A stretch of DNA of 64,000 nucleotides from Methylophilus sp. 42 (GTDB taxonomy: Bacteria; Pseudomonadota; Gammaproteobacteria; Burkholderiales; Methylophilaceae): assembly GCF_000384155.1 (NCBI RefSeq), contig NZ_KB913031.1, positions 62,001-126,000 of the forward strand, read 5' to 3'. This document shows, piece after piece, positions 29,103-39,088 of this stretch. The notes beneath the pieces were generated by a model. It ran no database searches, was not told where the DNA came from, and saw only the letters and a program-made list of their open reading frames with translations. The translations under genes and the position numbers were made by a program. The stretch's first letter is position 1. The number at the start of each line of letters is the position of its first letter.

Positions 29103-30620
29103 TCAGGCTCCCTTTCCTGCATGGGTTTGAATATTGGCGGCTTGGTTATCCAGGCCTGCCTGAACCAGTTCGGCGGCACGAATCACTGCCTTGGCTTTAT
29201 TTTGGGTTTCGTCCCACTCAGATTGCGGCACCGAGTCGGCAACAATACCGGCACCCGCCTGCACATAAAGCTTGTTGTCTTTAATCACCGCCGTACGGAT
29301 AGCAATCGCCACATCCATATCGCCGTTAAAGCCTAAATATCCTACTGCGCCAGCGTAAATACCACGCTTGGAAGGCTCCAGCTCTTCAATGATTTCCATG
29401 GCGCGTACTTTGGGTGCGCCGGACACCGTACCTGCAGTAAATGTCGCTTTAAGGACATCAATTGCATCCAGGCCTGGCTTGAGCTGGCCTTCGACATTGC
29501 TGACGATATGCATCACATGCGAGTAACGCTCAATGGTCATATTGTCAGTGACTTTCACCGTTCCCGTCAGCGCGACACGGCCAACGTCATTGCGGCCCAA
29601 ATCCATCAGTTGCACGTGCTCGGCCCGTTCTTTGGGGTCAGCCAGCAACTCGGCTTCCAGCGCCAGGTCATGATCCCGATTCCTGCCACGTGGGCGCGTA
29701 CCGGCAATCGGGCGCGAAGTCACCGTGGTGTCTTCCAGGCGCACCAGGATTTCTGGTGACGCACCGACGACATGATGGTCGTCCATGTCGTAATAGAACA
29801 TATAAGGTGATGGATTGAGGCTGCGCAGGGCGCGATACAGGCTCAGTGGCGATGCATCAAAGTCTTGCACCATGCGCTGGCTGAGCACCACCTGCATAAT
29901 GTCGCCTTCGAGGATATATTGCTGGCCCTTTTTAACCGCAGCTTTGAAGTTTTCTTCACCAAACTCTGACACAGCCGGGGTTTTGCTGGTTGGCAAAGCT
30001 GCGGGAATCTCGACTTGTGTACGCAACTTCTCCAACAAGGCATGCATGCGTGCGCAGGCGGTTTCGTAGGCATTGGCTTTGGCCGGATCAGCGTAGACAA
30101 TAAAATACAATTTGGCAGATAAGTTATCCACCACCGCAATTTCTTCTGACACCATCAGCAAGATATCAGGCACACCAATCGCATCCGGCTTTTTCTTTTT
30201 GCCCAAACGCTTTTCAATGTATTGAATGGTCTCGTAGCCAAAATAGCCCGCCAGGCCGCCGGTGAAACGTGGCAAGCCATCGTATGGCGGTGTTTTAAAA
30301 CGGGCCTGGTAAGACTTGATAAAATCGAGCGGGTTTTGATCGGTGTGCGATTCAATGACTTGATCGCCTTGAATGACTTGCAGGGCCTCATCACGCACGA
30401 CAATGCGCGTGGTGGCTGGCAGGCCAATAATCGAATAACGGCCAAAGCGTTCGCCGCCTTGTACGCTTTCGAGCAGGTAAGAGTAGGGTTGATTCGCCAG
30501 TTTCAGATACAGCGACAAAGGCGTATCCATATCGGCAAAGGTTTCCATCACTAGCGGAATACGGTTATAGCCTTGCGCCGCCAGCGCGTCGAATTCGGTC
30601 TTGCTCAAAGTGCTTAACAT
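29103..30620 (-). CDS. trpE: Anthranilate synthase component I
   Basis: This 505-residue chorismate-utilising enzyme carries the feedback-site LLES motif ([17 protein letters not shown]) and the catalytic core [70 protein letters not shown] and [22 protein letters not shown]. It makes anthranilate from chorismate with TrpG. The end of the frame carries a tail beyond the usual last helix. A 158-base leader separates it from gph, with a possible Trp-rich leader peptide. Confidence 0.97.
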   Translation of the reverse strand: MLSTLSKTEFDALAAQGYNRIPLVMETFADMDTPLSLYLKLANQPYSYLLESVQGGERFGRYSIIGLPATTRIVVRDEALQVIQGDQVIESHTDQNPLDFIKSYQARFKTPPYDGLPRFTGGLAGYFGYETIQYIEKRLGKKKKPDAIGVPDILLMVSEEIAVVDNLSAKLYFIVYADPAKANAYETACARMHALLEKLRTQVEIPAALPTSKTPAVSEFGEENFKAAVKKGQQYILEGDIMQVVLSQRMVQDFDASPLSLYRALRSLNPSPYMFYYDMDDHHVVGASPEILVRLEDTTVTSRPIAGTRPRGRNRDHDLALEAELLADPKERAEHVQLMDLGRNDVGRVALTGTVKVTDNMTIERYSHVMHIVSNVEGQLKPGLDAIDVLKATFTAGTVSGAPKVRAMEIIEELEPSKRGIYAGAVGYLGFNGDMDVAIAIRTAVIKDNKLYVQAGAGIVADSVPQSEWDETQNKAKAVIRAAELVQAGLDNQAANIQTHAGKGA

Positions 30621-30713
30621 GATGCTTTTTTCCAGTTTGATTCGTTGAATGTGTCGCGCGCAAACGTCACGACAGCGTGGTGCAAATGGCGTACACCTGC
30701 GCGTGGGGCAGGG

Positions 30714-30779
30714 CTAGCCTCGCCACGAACGACGCCAGCTTAATACTGGCCAACTGGAAGAATGATGAGCACAAAACAT
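30714..30779 (-). CDS. Possible trp leader peptide with three Trp codons
   Basis: The gph stop TGA overlaps an ATG (TGATG) that opens a 21-codon frame, MFCAHHSSSWPVLSWRRSWR then Gly and TAG. It ends 93 bases before trpE. Three Trp codons in 21 is far above the usual Trp frequency. The first two lie in and around the stem GCCAG-TATTAAG-CTGGC, and the third opens an imperfect GTGG...CCAC hairpin. No U-tract terminator is visible before trpE. If ribosome stalling controls trpE it would act through alternative pairing or translation. It has no ribosome site of its own and would rely on coupling to gph. Confidence 0.4.
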   Translation of the reverse strand: MFCAHHSSSWPVLSWRRSWRG

Positions 30780-31492
30780 CATGATATATGGGTAAATTTT
30801 TTGTTATGCCCGCTTAAGAGAGCAGGTAACTCCAGCAAATTCACCACTTCGGTGAGTTGCTGCACCGTGGCATCCACAGTGTTGGCATCAATCGCGCGAC
30901 CCTGATTATACCCATAAGGCACGGTCACGACAAAGCACCCGGCTGCATGCGCGGCCTGAATATCGGTTTCAGAGTCACCGACCAGCATCGCTTCAGCTGG
31001 CAAGGTGTCTAGTTTTTGGCAAATATGCAACAGTGGTAACGGATCCGGCTTCTTCTTGGATAAGGTATCGCCAGATACCACAATTTCAAAAAAATCCGCC
31101 AATCCGGCATGTTGCAACAAGGGCAGGGTGAATTTTTCCGGCTTGTTGGTCACACACGCCAGGCGATAACCTTGTTTTTTTAACTGTTGCAGTGCCGGTA
31201 ACACCCCCGCAAAAGCCTGGCTTTCAGTGGCGTTGGCATCATAAAAGCCATGATAAAGCACTTGCGCACTGGCAAACTCTTGCTCGCCAGGCTCGCCATG
31301 CATACTACTGGTCAAGCAACGCTTGATCAGGTTTTGCACGCCCTCACCAATATAGGTAGTAATTTGTGCTTGTGGCACCATGGGCTTGCCTAAAGCCACC
31401 AGCATACGGTTGGCGGCTTCGGCAATTTGCGGTGCGGTATCAAGCAGGGTGCCGTCCAGATCGAACATCACCACCCTGACTTGGAACCGCAT
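30779..31492 (-). CDS. gph: Phosphoglycolate phosphatase (HAD family)
   Basis: This 237-residue HAD hydrolase has motif I VVMFDLDGTLLDTAP, motif II VTNKPEKF, motif III lysine in KKKPDPLPLLH and motif IV LVGDSETDIQAA. It dephosphorylates 2-phosphoglycolate. The rpe-gph-trpE order is widespread in betaproteobacteria and gammaproteobacteria. A short C-terminal extension (LLSGHNKKFTHIS) overlaps the possible leader ATG. Confidence 0.94.
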   Translation of the reverse strand: MRFQVRVVMFDLDGTLLDTAPQIAEAANRMLVALGKPMVPQAQITTYIGEGVQNLIKRCLTSSMHGEPGEQEFASAQVLYHGFYDANATESQAFAGVLPALQQLKKQGYRLACVTNKPEKFTLPLLQHAGLADFFEIVVSGDTLSKKKPDPLPLLHICQKLDTLPAEAMLVGDSETDIQAAHAAGCFVVTVPYGYNQGRAIDANTVDATVQQLTEVVNLLELPALLSGHNKKFTHIS

Positions 31493-31519
31493 ATGAATTA
31501 CCCTTGCAACGCTTTAAAT

Positions 31520-32227
31520 TTAGACCGTTGCCAACGCAGCGCGTAACTGACCAACAATCGTGTCATAACGGTTAGGGTCAGTGTCTTTACCTGCACCAAA
31601 CACAGCGCTACCCGCTACAAATGTATCGGCACCAGCCTTAGCAATGTCAGCGATGTTGTTCGCATTCACGCCGCCGTCCACTTCCAGCCAAATTTGACGG
31701 CCGGTTTTTTCAGTGTAAGCGTCAATCCGGGCACGTGCCTGTTTCAGCTTATCCAAAGTGGCTGGAATGAATTTCTGGCCACCAAAACCCGGGTTCACAG
31801 ACATCAACAGAATCATGTCGACTTTGTCCATCACATAGTCCAGGTAATGCAATGGCGTAGCTGGGTTGAATACCAGGCCAGCTTTACAGCCGCTGTCACG
31901 AATCAATGCCAGGCTGCGGTCGATGTGGTCAGACGCTTCCGGGTGGAAAGTGATGATGTCAGCACCCGCTTTGGCAAAGTCAGGGATGATGCGGTCGACA
32001 GGTTTTACCATCAGGTGCACGTCGATCAGCGCGCCAGCGTTGTGAGACAACTCACGAATGGCATCACATACCAGAGGGCCAATAGTCAGGTTAGGCACGT
32101 AGTGGTTATCCATCACGTCAAAGTGCACGATATCAGTGCCGGATTTGATCACGTTTTCGATTTCCTGGCCCAACTTGGCAAAGTTGGCAGAAAGAATACT
32201 TGGGGCGATGCGAAAAGTTTTGTCCAT
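31520..32227 (-). CDS. rpe: Ribulose-phosphate 3-epimerase
   Basis: This 235-residue TIM-barrel metalloenzyme interconverts ribulose 5-phosphate and xylulose 5-phosphate. Motifs are [58 protein letters not shown] and [12 protein letters not shown], carrying the metal-binding His and Asp residues. Besides the pentose phosphate pathway, a ribulose monophosphate methylotroph needs this reaction to regenerate ribulose 5-phosphate for formaldehyde fixation. First gene of the rpe-gph-trpEGD unit. Confidence 0.96.
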   Translation of the reverse strand: MDKTFRIAPSILSANFAKLGQEIENVIKSGTDIVHFDVMDNHYVPNLTIGPLVCDAIRELSHNAGALIDVHLMVKPVDRIIPDFAKAGADIITFHPEASDHIDRSLALIRDSGCKAGLVFNPATPLHYLDYVMDKVDMILLMSVNPGFGGQKFIPATLDKLKQARARIDAYTEKTGRQIWLEVDGGVNANNIADIAKAGADTFVAGSAVFGAGKDTDPNRYDTIVGQLRAALATV

Positions 32228-32304
32228 GCTGGTGTTCCGTAGGTTGGGTTCCGTGAATTAATCTAATAAAAATTTAGCAAAACCAATATTTTACCGCCAA
32301 TTTG

Positions 32305-32317
32305 TGTCAAATTGACA
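32305..32317. promoter_or_regulatory. Palindrome in the rpe-hemA divergent region
   Basis: TGTCAA-A-TTGACA is a 13-base perfect inverted repeat roughly in the middle of the 227-base divergent gap. It contains a TTGACA box on each strand, so it may be overlapping -35 elements or an operator. Nothing else stands out in this gap. Confidence 0.4.
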
Positions 32318-32454
32318 GGATTCTTGCTTGTGGCGCGTGAATATAAGAAAATGTCGGCACTTTAGCCATGGATTTCAATTCCAAACGCCCATGAACTGTT
32401 TGCAAGCGCCGATTTGTTTGTCTTTTCACCCTGTCCCGCAGGTAAAATAGCGCC

Positions 32455-33714
32455 ATGCAACTGTATACCATTGGTGTCAACCACACCACCGCCCCCATTG
32501 CCATCCGCGAGAACGTTGCGTTTAACAACGACACCTTGCCGCATGCGCTGGCGGATCTGGCCCGACACAACGTGGCAGAAGTGGCTATTTTATCGACCTG
32601 CAACCGTACAGAAATCTATGTGCAGTCTATCCGGCCAGAGGTCGTCATTGACTGGCTGGCGAACTACCACCGCCTGGAGGCAGATAAACTACTGCCTTAT
32701 ACCTACACGCTCAGCAGTCACGAAGCAGTGAAACACGCTTTCCGCGTCGCCAGCGGCCTGGACAGCATGGTATTGGGCGAGGCGCAGATCCTGGGGCAAT
32801 TCAAGCAATCCGTCAAAATTGCGCAAGACTCCGGCACTCTGGGCACCATGTTGCACAAATTGTTCCAGCGCACCTTTGAAGTCGCCAAAGAAGTGCGCAC
32901 CAATACTGACATTGGCGGCAGTTCGATTTCCATGGCCGCCGCTGCCGTTAAACTGGCGCAACGTATTTTTGGTGACCTGAGTTCACAAAGTGTGCTGTTT
33001 ATTGGCGCAGGCGAAATGATAGAGCTCTGCGCAGATCACTTTGCCGCCCAAAAACCGAAAAAAATCACCGTTGCCAACCGTACCCTGGAGCGCGGTGAAC
33101 AACTGGCAGAGAAAATTCGTGGCCAAGGCCTGAACGTACAGGCGATTTTGCTCAATGACTTGCCTGAGCGCTTTCCAGAATTTGACATTGTCATCACCAG
33201 CACTGCCAGCCAGTTGCCAATCGTCGGCCTCGGCATGGTAGAGCGCGCGATTAAAGCGCGTAAACATCGGCCGATGTTTATGGTCGACCTGGCTGTGCCA
33301 CGTGACATTGAGCCAGAAGTATCCGCGCTGGACGACGTGTTTTTGTACTCAGTGGACGATCTGGCGCAAGTAGTCACAGAAGGGCTAGGCAACCGCCAGG
33401 AGGCCGCTGTCAACGCCGAATTGATTGTGAATTCACGTGTTGAGCACTTTATGCAGTGGCTCAAACAACGCGAAGCGGTGCCTACGATTAAAGCCTTGCG
33501 CGACCAGATAGACACGGTGCGCAAAGCCGAGCTGGAAAAAGCCCTCAAATTGCTGCAAAAAGGCGAAAGCCCGGAAAAAACACTCGAAGCCCTCAGCAAT
33601 GCACTGACCAATAAATTTCTGCATGGCCCCAGCCATGCGCTAAATAACAGCCAGGGAGATGCTCACGCCCACATGGAGCACCTGGTGAAACAACTCTTTC
33701 AAATCAAAGAATAA
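32455..33714 (+). CDS. hemA: Glutamyl-tRNA reductase
   Basis: This 419-residue enzyme commits glutamate (as Glu-tRNA) to tetrapyrrole synthesis. It opens with the family start [19 protein letters not shown], the catalytic Cys in [26 protein letters not shown], and an NADPH fold with [17 protein letters not shown] and [12 protein letters not shown]. The C-terminal dimerisation helix is intact. It forms the head of the hemA-prfA-prmC cluster. Confidence 0.97.
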   Translation: MQLYTIGVNHTTAPIAIRENVAFNNDTLPHALADLARHNVAEVAILSTCNRTEIYVQSIRPEVVIDWLANYHRLEADKLLPYTYTLSSHEAVKHAFRVASGLDSMVLGEAQILGQFKQSVKIAQDSGTLGTMLHKLFQRTFEVAKEVRTNTDIGGSSISMAAAAVKLAQRIFGDLSSQSVLFIGAGEMIELCADHFAAQKPKKITVANRTLERGEQLAEKIRGQGLNVQAILLNDLPERFPEFDIVITSTASQLPIVGLGMVERAIKARKHRPMFMVDLAVPRDIEPEVSALDDVFLYSVDDLAQVVTEGLGNRQEAAVNAELIVNSRVEHFMQWLKQREAVPTIKALRDQIDTVRKAELEKALKLLQKGESPEKTLEALSNALTNKFLHGPSHALNNSQGDAHAHMEHLVKQLFQIKE

Positions 33715-33762
33715 TTTTTTCAAGATTGGCAGCCGCCAATCTTTGAATATTAGGTAAACACA

Positions 33763-34845
33763 ATGAAACCAAGCATGCTGCAAAAACTCGCTAACTTAAG
33801 CGAGCGCCTCGAAGAACTCAACCGCCTGCTCAGCAGCGAAGGCGTGACTGACAACATGGATAACTACCGTAAGATCATGCAGGAACATACGGAAATTACG
33901 CCTATTGTTGAGCAATACCATATCTACATCCAAACCGAGTCCGACCTGAAAGAAGCGCATGCCATGCTGGCCGACCCGGAGATGAAAGAGTTCGCACAGG
34001 AAGAGATAGACAGCGGCAAAAAACGCCTGGAAGAAGTCGAACTGGCCTTGCAAAAACTGCTGCTGCCTAAAGACCCGAGCGACGACAAAAATATTTTCCT
34101 TGAAATCCGCGCCGGTACCGGCGGTGACGAATCCGGCCTGTTCGCCGGGGACCTGTTCCGTATGTATTCACGCTTTGCCGACCGCCAGGGCTGGAAAGTG
34201 GAAGTCGTCTCCGCCAACGAAGGCGAAGTCGGCGGCTATAAAGAGGTGATTGCCAAAATCATCGGCTACGGCGCTTACTCAAAACTCAAATTCGAATCCG
34301 GCGGCCACCGCGTACAACGCGTGCCAGACACCGAAACCCAGGGCCGCATCCACACCTCAGCCTGTACTGTCGCCATTCTGCCTGAGGTAGAAGAGGTGGG
34401 CGATGTCGAGATCAACCCGGCCGATATCCGTATCGACACCTTCCGCGCGTCAGGCGCCGGTGGTCAGCACATCAACAAAACCGACTCTGCCGTGCGCATT
34501 ACCCATGCACCCACCGGCATCGTGGTGGAATGCCAGGACGGCCGTAGCCAGCACGCCAACAAGGCACAGGCCATGCAAGTGCTGGCCGCACGCATCAAGG
34601 CCAAACAGGTCGATGAGCAGCAAAGCAAAATCGCTTCTGAACGCCGCAACCTGATTGGCTCGGGTGACCGTTCTGAGCGTATCCGCACCTACAACTACCC
34701 GCAAGGCCGGATCACCGACCACCGCATCAACCTGACACTCTATAAAATTGAAGCCATCACCGAAGGCGATATGGACGAGTTGATTAATGCGCTGGCGACC
34801 GAATACCAGGCTGACTTGCTGGCAAGTTTGGGTGAAGACGCATAG
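33763..34845 (+). CDS. prfA: Peptide chain release factor 1
   Basis: This 360-residue factor reads UAA and UAG. The stop-recognition tripeptide region reads [14 protein letters not shown] (PET instead of the textbook PxT, as in RF1). The GGQ peptidyl-transferase loop reads [21 protein letters not shown], the target for PrmC methylation, whose gene lies 1.3 kb downstream in the same cluster. Confidence 0.97.
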   Translation: MKPSMLQKLANLSERLEELNRLLSSEGVTDNMDNYRKIMQEHTEITPIVEQYHIYIQTESDLKEAHAMLADPEMKEFAQEEIDSGKKRLEEVELALQKLLLPKDPSDDKNIFLEIRAGTGGDESGLFAGDLFRMYSRFADRQGWKVEVVSANEGEVGGYKEVIAKIIGYGAYSKLKFESGGHRVQRVPDTETQGRIHTSACTVAILPEVEEVGDVEINPADIRIDTFRASGAGGQHINKTDSAVRITHAPTGIVVECQDGRSQHANKAQAMQVLAARIKAKQVDEQQSKIASERRNLIGSGDRSERIRTYNYPQGRITDHRINLTLYKIEAITEGDMDELINALATEYQADLLASLGEDA

Positions 34846-34856
34846 CACAAACAAGG

Positions 34857-35273
34857 ATGATGGGAATGCATTCACAATTACATCAAGGCAGCTGTCTTTG
34901 TGAAAGCGTACGCTACGAAGTCACTGGCCATCTTGGGCCGTTGGTCTATTGCCATTGCAAGCGCTGCCGCAAAGCCACCGGCTCTGCCTTTATTGCCGTC
35001 GCGCCCATCTCAAAAGCACACTTTAAAATCACGCATGGTGAAACCTGCCTTAACACTTATCGTAGCGAGGCCGGGGTATGTCGCACCTTTTGTAATCGCT
35101 GCGGTTCACCCATCATGGCTTACCGTGAAAGTGAGCCTGACACCCTGAGACTGCGTGTCGGGACATTGGATACGCCACTGCCAACACGCGTTTCTGCCCA
35201 TATTTTCGTCGCCTCCAAGGCCGAATGGGACGATATTCACGATACAGCGCCGCAATACGCAGAGCGTCCTTAA
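34857..35273 (+). CDS. GFA-family (glutathione-dependent formaldehyde-activating-like) zinc protein
   Basis: This 138-residue CENP-V/GFA-fold protein has the metal ligands in GSCLCESVRYEV, YCHCKRCRKATGSAF and FCNRCGSP. The family was named for an enzyme that speeds S-hydroxymethylglutathione formation, but most members have no proven activity. In a methylotroph a formaldehyde role is tempting, yet the neighbourhood is translation and haem genes. ATG codons at 34857, 34860 and 34866 are all possible starts. Confidence 0.85.
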   Translation: MMGMHSQLHQGSCLCESVRYEVTGHLGPLVYCHCKRCRKATGSAFIAVAPISKAHFKITHGETCLNTYRSEAGVCRTFCNRCGSPIMAYRESEPDTLRLRVGTLDTPLPTRVSAHIFVASKAEWDDIHDTAPQYAERP

Positions 35274-35290
35274 CAGAATACTGACCAAAA

Positions 35291-36139
35291 ATGACTCAAT
35301 TCCGTATTCCCGCCGCCCCGCGCAGTATCCAGAAAGACAACCCAATCAAGTTTTTGCTGGATAGCGAGGCGATTGATTGCCTGGCACACAATATTGGGCT
35401 GGTGCATACCAGCTTTGATACAGAAACCTTTAAACAATTAGCGCTGACCAATATTGCGCCACTGGGGTTTATGGATCGCTCGGCACACATTGCAGCTGCG
35501 TTAAAAGCCACTCTGCCCGCCAAGTTTTCAGAAGCAACCGAAGTATTAATTAATACACTCACGCCCCCCAATACACATACCGAACGCCTTGGGCTGGGCG
35601 TGTTTTTCTACTTGCCACATACACGCTTTATTGCCGAGTATGGCCGCGATGCACAGCACAATGGCGGCGAGGATCCATTTGAAGCGGCGATGCGTGCACA
35701 ATATGAATTGACACGCCGTTTTACCGCAGAGTTTTCAATCCGGCCTTTTTTGATTCATGACTTTGAACGCACCTTGCATCAACTCACCTTGTGGCTGAAT
35801 GACCCGGACCCGCATGTGCGCCGCTTGTGTTCTGAAGGCTGCCGCTCACGCCTGCCCTGGGGCGCTCGCATTCCGCAACTGATTGCCGACCCGACACCAG
35901 CATTACCCATATTAGAAGCACTGAAAAACGACCCCAGTTTGTATGTAAGGCGCAGTGTGGCGAATCATCTCGGCGACATTGCCAAAGACCATCCGGTATT
36001 GGCATTTGACGTATGTGAGCGCTGGCTCACCAATGCAGATAAAGACCTGAAATGGGTGATCCGCCATGCAGTTCGCCACCCGGCCAGGCAAGGCAATGCC
36101 ACGGCCATTGCTTTGCGCAAAGCGGCTGGGGGCAGGTAA
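35291..36139 (+). CDS. HEAT-like DNA alkylation repair protein (AlkC/AlkD type)
   Basis: This 282-residue all-helical protein looks like HEAT-repeat DNA glycosylases. Successive units are seen in TLWLNDPDPHVRRLCSEGCRSRLPWG, LEALKNDPSLYVRRSVANHLGDIAKDHP and RWLTNADKDLKWVIRHAVRHPARQGN, with the conserved Arg and Asp positions of the AlkD/AlkC group. Such proteins excise bulky or positively charged alkylated bases. Its TAA overlaps the prmC ATG (TAATG), so it is coupled to prmC, an unusual partner. Activity is inferred from family only. Confidence 0.75.
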   Translation: MTQFRIPAAPRSIQKDNPIKFLLDSEAIDCLAHNIGLVHTSFDTETFKQLALTNIAPLGFMDRSAHIAAALKATLPAKFSEATEVLINTLTPPNTHTERLGLGVFFYLPHTRFIAEYGRDAQHNGGEDPFEAAMRAQYELTRRFTAEFSIRPFLIHDFERTLHQLTLWLNDPDPHVRRLCSEGCRSRLPWGARIPQLIADPTPALPILEALKNDPSLYVRRSVANHLGDIAKDHPVLAFDVCERWLTNADKDLKWVIRHAVRHPARQGNATAIALRKAAGGR

Positions 36140-36999
36140 TGTCGAACACCGTGCAACAATGGTTGCAAACGGCACGGCAACAGCTGGCACAGTTTGTCCC
36201 GGCAGATGAGGCAAATATTGAGGCACAAGTATTATTGATGCATGTGTTGAACGTGAATCGTGCCTGGCTGATCGCACATGCCAAAGACCCTCTCGCCGCA
36301 ACACCTATTGCCACGGCTGAGCATTTATTACAGCGTCGCCTGCAAGGCGAGCCCATCGCCCATATCTTGGGTGCGCGCGAGTTTTTTGGCTTGCCACTCA
36401 AAGTCACGCCAGATACCCTGATTCCGCGCCCGGATACTGAGACCCTGGTAGAAGCTGCACTGCAAAAAATCACCGGGGCCATGCGTGTGCTTGATTTAGG
36501 TACCGGCACCGGGGCGATTGCACTGGCAATTGCCAGACATGCGCCGCGCTGCGAAGTAATCGCGGTAGATGCCTCAACCGCGGCGCTGGCCGTCGCCCAG
36601 GAAAACGCACAAGCATTACACTTAAACAATGTGCAGTGCGTACAAAGCAACTGGTTTGCGGCCTTGCCTGCGCACAGATTTGACCTGATTGTCAGCAATC
36701 CGCCTTATATCGAAACAGATGATCCGCATTTGCTACAAGGCGATTTACGTTTTGAGCCCATCAGCGCGCTGGCCTCTGGTGCAGATGGCTTGCAAGATAT
36801 CCGGCAGATTGTCGCCGAGGCCCCTGACTACTTAAATGCGGGTGGCTGGTTACTGCTGGAACACGGCTACAATCAAGCCGACGCCGTGCAACAACTGTAT
36901 CATGCAGCGGGGTTTGAACAGGTTCAAACGCTGCAGGATTTGGGCAGCAATCCCAGAGTCACGCTTGCGCAATGGCCCACAGCACCGACACACCAATAA
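36139..36999 (+). CDS. prmC: Release-factor glutamine N5-methyltransferase
   Basis: This 286-residue enzyme methylates the GGQ glutamine of release factors. It has a helical N-terminal domain and a Rossmann domain with VLDLGTGTGAIALAIARHAP and the catalytic NPPY in LIVSNPPYIETDD. I use the ATG at 36139 (overlapping the previous stop); the frame extending upstream to 36052 would run inside the AlkD-like gene. Confidence 0.95.
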   Translation: MSNTVQQWLQTARQQLAQFVPADEANIEAQVLLMHVLNVNRAWLIAHAKDPLAATPIATAEHLLQRRLQGEPIAHILGAREFFGLPLKVTPDTLIPRPDTETLVEAALQKITGAMRVLDLGTGTGAIALAIARHAPRCEVIAVDASTAALAVAQENAQALHLNNVQCVQSNWFAALPAHRFDLIVSNPPYIETDDPHLLQGDLRFEPISALASGADGLQDIRQIVAEAPDYLNAGGWLLLEHGYNQADAVQQLYHAAGFEQVQTLQDLGSNPRVTLAQWPTAPTHQ

Positions 37000-37024
37000 T
37001 AAAAAACTCACAGGGAGACACTCC

Positions 37025-38158
37025 ATGATTCACAAATTACGCCTGGCGATCCGTAATGATTTAGAGGCCCCAGAAGAAGCCAGACACTTTGGCTCCGGCT
37101 GGTTAAGCGGTGTCGCCGCACTGGTACTCAGTATCGCCAGCCTGTGCCTGTTGCTGGGTGAGCGTCTGCAAGGCATATTCTCAACACAAGCGCTCTCACC
37201 GCTCTATGCCTTGCCACAGTTCACACTCATGCTTCAGGTATTACTCGTTGCCAGTTTTCTGCTCGCCTGCAGCAACTTGGTGTTACGCCGTAATCGTATT
37301 TTGGGCTTTACCGCGATTTTGCTGGTATTGCTCACCATCACCATTGCTGAAACGCTCAATGCACAAGCTGCTCGTGCCAGCGGCGTTGCGCTTAGCCTGG
37401 ACTGGTTTGTCCTGAATATCTTGCTCACCGGCTTGTTATTTATCCCACTGGAGAAACTGTTTGGCCGCTTAACCCAGCAAGCGTTGTTCAGGGACGAATG
37501 GCGTGAAGATTTATTTTATTTCCTGATCAGCAGCGTGTTTGTGCAAACACTGACCTTATTCACATTGGCGCCTGCGATGACCATTGTGCATCACACCGGC
37601 GACTGGGCAACCTTGCGACAAACCATTGCCAGCCAACCACTGTGGTTGCAGGTAATCGAAATCATGTTTCTCACCGACTTTGTACAGTACTGGTTTCATC
37701 GTGCTTTCCATCAAGTGCCATTCTTGTGGGGCTTTCACGCCGTACATCACTCCGCCAAAAAGATGGACTGGCTGGCAGGGTCACGCATGCATATCGTTGA
37801 AATCATTGGTTTGCGCAGCATGACAGTGGTGCCCATGTATGCACTGGGCTTTGCCGAAAGTGCATTGCATCTTTATATTTTGCTGGTGTACCTCAACGCC
37901 ACCTTTGTCCACGCCAATGTGCGCTTTAATGTGGAATGGCTGAAACCATTGATTGTCACGCCGCGCTTTCACCACTGGCATCACGGTATTGAAAAAGAAG
38001 CGATTGATGTCAATTTTGCCATTCACTTCCCGTTATTTGATAAGCTATTTGGCACTTATTACATGCCAAAAAACCAATGGCCAAGTGGCTACGGCATCGG
38101 CGGCCATCCGGTACCGAATGGCTACTGGAAGCAATTCATGTATCCCTTTAAAAAGTAG
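37025..38158 (+). CDS. Sterol desaturase/fatty-acid hydroxylase family membrane protein
   Basis: This 377-residue polytopic protein has several N-terminal helices (about 25-135) and the diiron His motifs of the superfamily: WFHRAFH, GFHAVHHS and FHHWHHG, with an extra HANVRFN box. It would oxidise or desaturate a lipid in the inner membrane; the substrate is unknown. I start it at 37025, where a GGAG box is 7-9 bases upstream and the first residues (MIHKLRLAIRNDLEAPEEA) look natural. The longer frame lies within prmC. Confidence 0.85.
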   Translation: MIHKLRLAIRNDLEAPEEARHFGSGWLSGVAALVLSIASLCLLLGERLQGIFSTQALSPLYALPQFTLMLQVLLVASFLLACSNLVLRRNRILGFTAILLVLLTITIAETLNAQAARASGVALSLDWFVLNILLTGLLFIPLEKLFGRLTQQALFRDEWREDLFYFLISSVFVQTLTLFTLAPAMTIVHHTGDWATLRQTIASQPLWLQVIEIMFLTDFVQYWFHRAFHQVPFLWGFHAVHHSAKKMDWLAGSRMHIVEIIGLRSMTVVPMYALGFAESALHLYILLVYLNATFVHANVRFNVEWLKPLIVTPRFHHWHHGIEKEAIDVNFAIHFPLFDKLFGTYYMPKNQWPSGYGIGGHPVPNGYWKQFMYPFKK

Positions 38159-38222
38159 TCCATACACATTGCGCACGATTTTTGCTGCTAGCAGTCTATC
38201 TGTGTGTAGTGAAAGGCCAATC

Positions 38223-39023
38223 ATGTTTAATTTCAACTCAATCAAAGCCGTGTTGTTTGACCTGGATGGCGTGCTCTATATCGGGCAGCAGCCAATTGAT
38301 GGCGCCATTGAAGCGGTGGCCAAGATCCGCAAGGCAGGCATCGCCGTGCGCTTTGTCACCAACACCAGCACACTCTCTTTGCTGGCCTTGCAAAAAAAGC
38401 TCAACGATCTCGGCTTCAATGTAGTGCCGGAAGAAATCATGAGTGCACCACAAGCGACCATTCAATACCTGAAAAAACAGCCTAACCCGGTGTGCAAATT
38501 GCTGCTGGCCGACGACGTGAAAAAAGATTTCGCCTGTTTTGACCAGTCGGAAACGGCGGCCAATTATGTGGTGATTGGTGATATTGGTGATCGCTGGTCT
38601 TATGAATTACTGAATGAGGTGTTTCATTGCCTGGTGAATGGTGCGCAATTGATCGCGATTCACAAAAACCGCTTCTGGCAGACTGAAACCGGGTTGCAAA
38701 TGGACATTGGTGCCTTTGTCACCGGGCTCGAATATGCCAGCAATACCAAAGCCATGCTGATGGGTAAGCCGTCGCAGCATTTCTTTAATATGGCGGTTGA
38801 TGCGCTACGGCTCAAGCCTTCCGAAGTGATGATGATAGGCGATGATATCGATGCCGACGTTGGTGGTGCGCAAGACGCCGGCCTGCATGGCATTCTGGTC
38901 AAAACCGGCAAATACCGCGAAACCTATACCCGCTTGTCTGCGGTGGAGCCCGATGCCACGATTGCATCGATTGCCGACTTACCGGCCTTGCTGGGTGGCT
39001 TGTCGATCTCTGCGCACTCATAA
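38223..39023 (+). CDS. HAD-IIA family phosphatase (LHPP/NagD-like)
   Basis: This 266-residue HAD hydrolase has motif I AVLFDLDGVLYIGQQPIDGA, motif II FVTNTSTLS, a C2-type cap, and motifs III-IV in MGKPSQHFFNMAVDAL and MIGDDIDADVGGAQDAG. It resembles the TIGR01458 group that includes mammalian LHPP (phospholysine phosphohistidine inorganic pyrophosphate phosphatase). The bacterial substrate is unknown. The start at 38223 is set by the family N-terminus and an AAAGG box. Confidence 0.85.
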   Translation: MFNFNSIKAVLFDLDGVLYIGQQPIDGAIEAVAKIRKAGIAVRFVTNTSTLSLLALQKKLNDLGFNVVPEEIMSAPQATIQYLKKQPNPVCKLLLADDVKKDFACFDQSETAANYVVIGDIGDRWSYELLNEVFHCLVNGAQLIAIHKNRFWQTETGLQMDIGAFVTGLEYASNTKAMLMGKPSQHFFNMAVDALRLKPSEVMMIGDDIDADVGGAQDAGLHGILVKTGKYRETYTRLSAVEPDATIASIADLPALLGGLSISAHS

Positions 39024-39088
39024 AAAGACAACACTATTGCACGCCAGCCGTCTCGCCGTTTCAGCATGCTGCATAGTATAATTGCAGC

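Noticed and set aside
30621-30713. A classical Rho-independent trp attenuator before trpE
   Set aside because: Hairpins are present but none is followed by a T run, so only the leader peptide is retained, at low confidence.
37953-38222. A longer N-terminus for the HAD phosphatase starting at 37953
   Set aside because: It would overlap the sterol-desaturase-family gene by about 200 bases, and the HAD motif starts naturally at the 38223 ATG.
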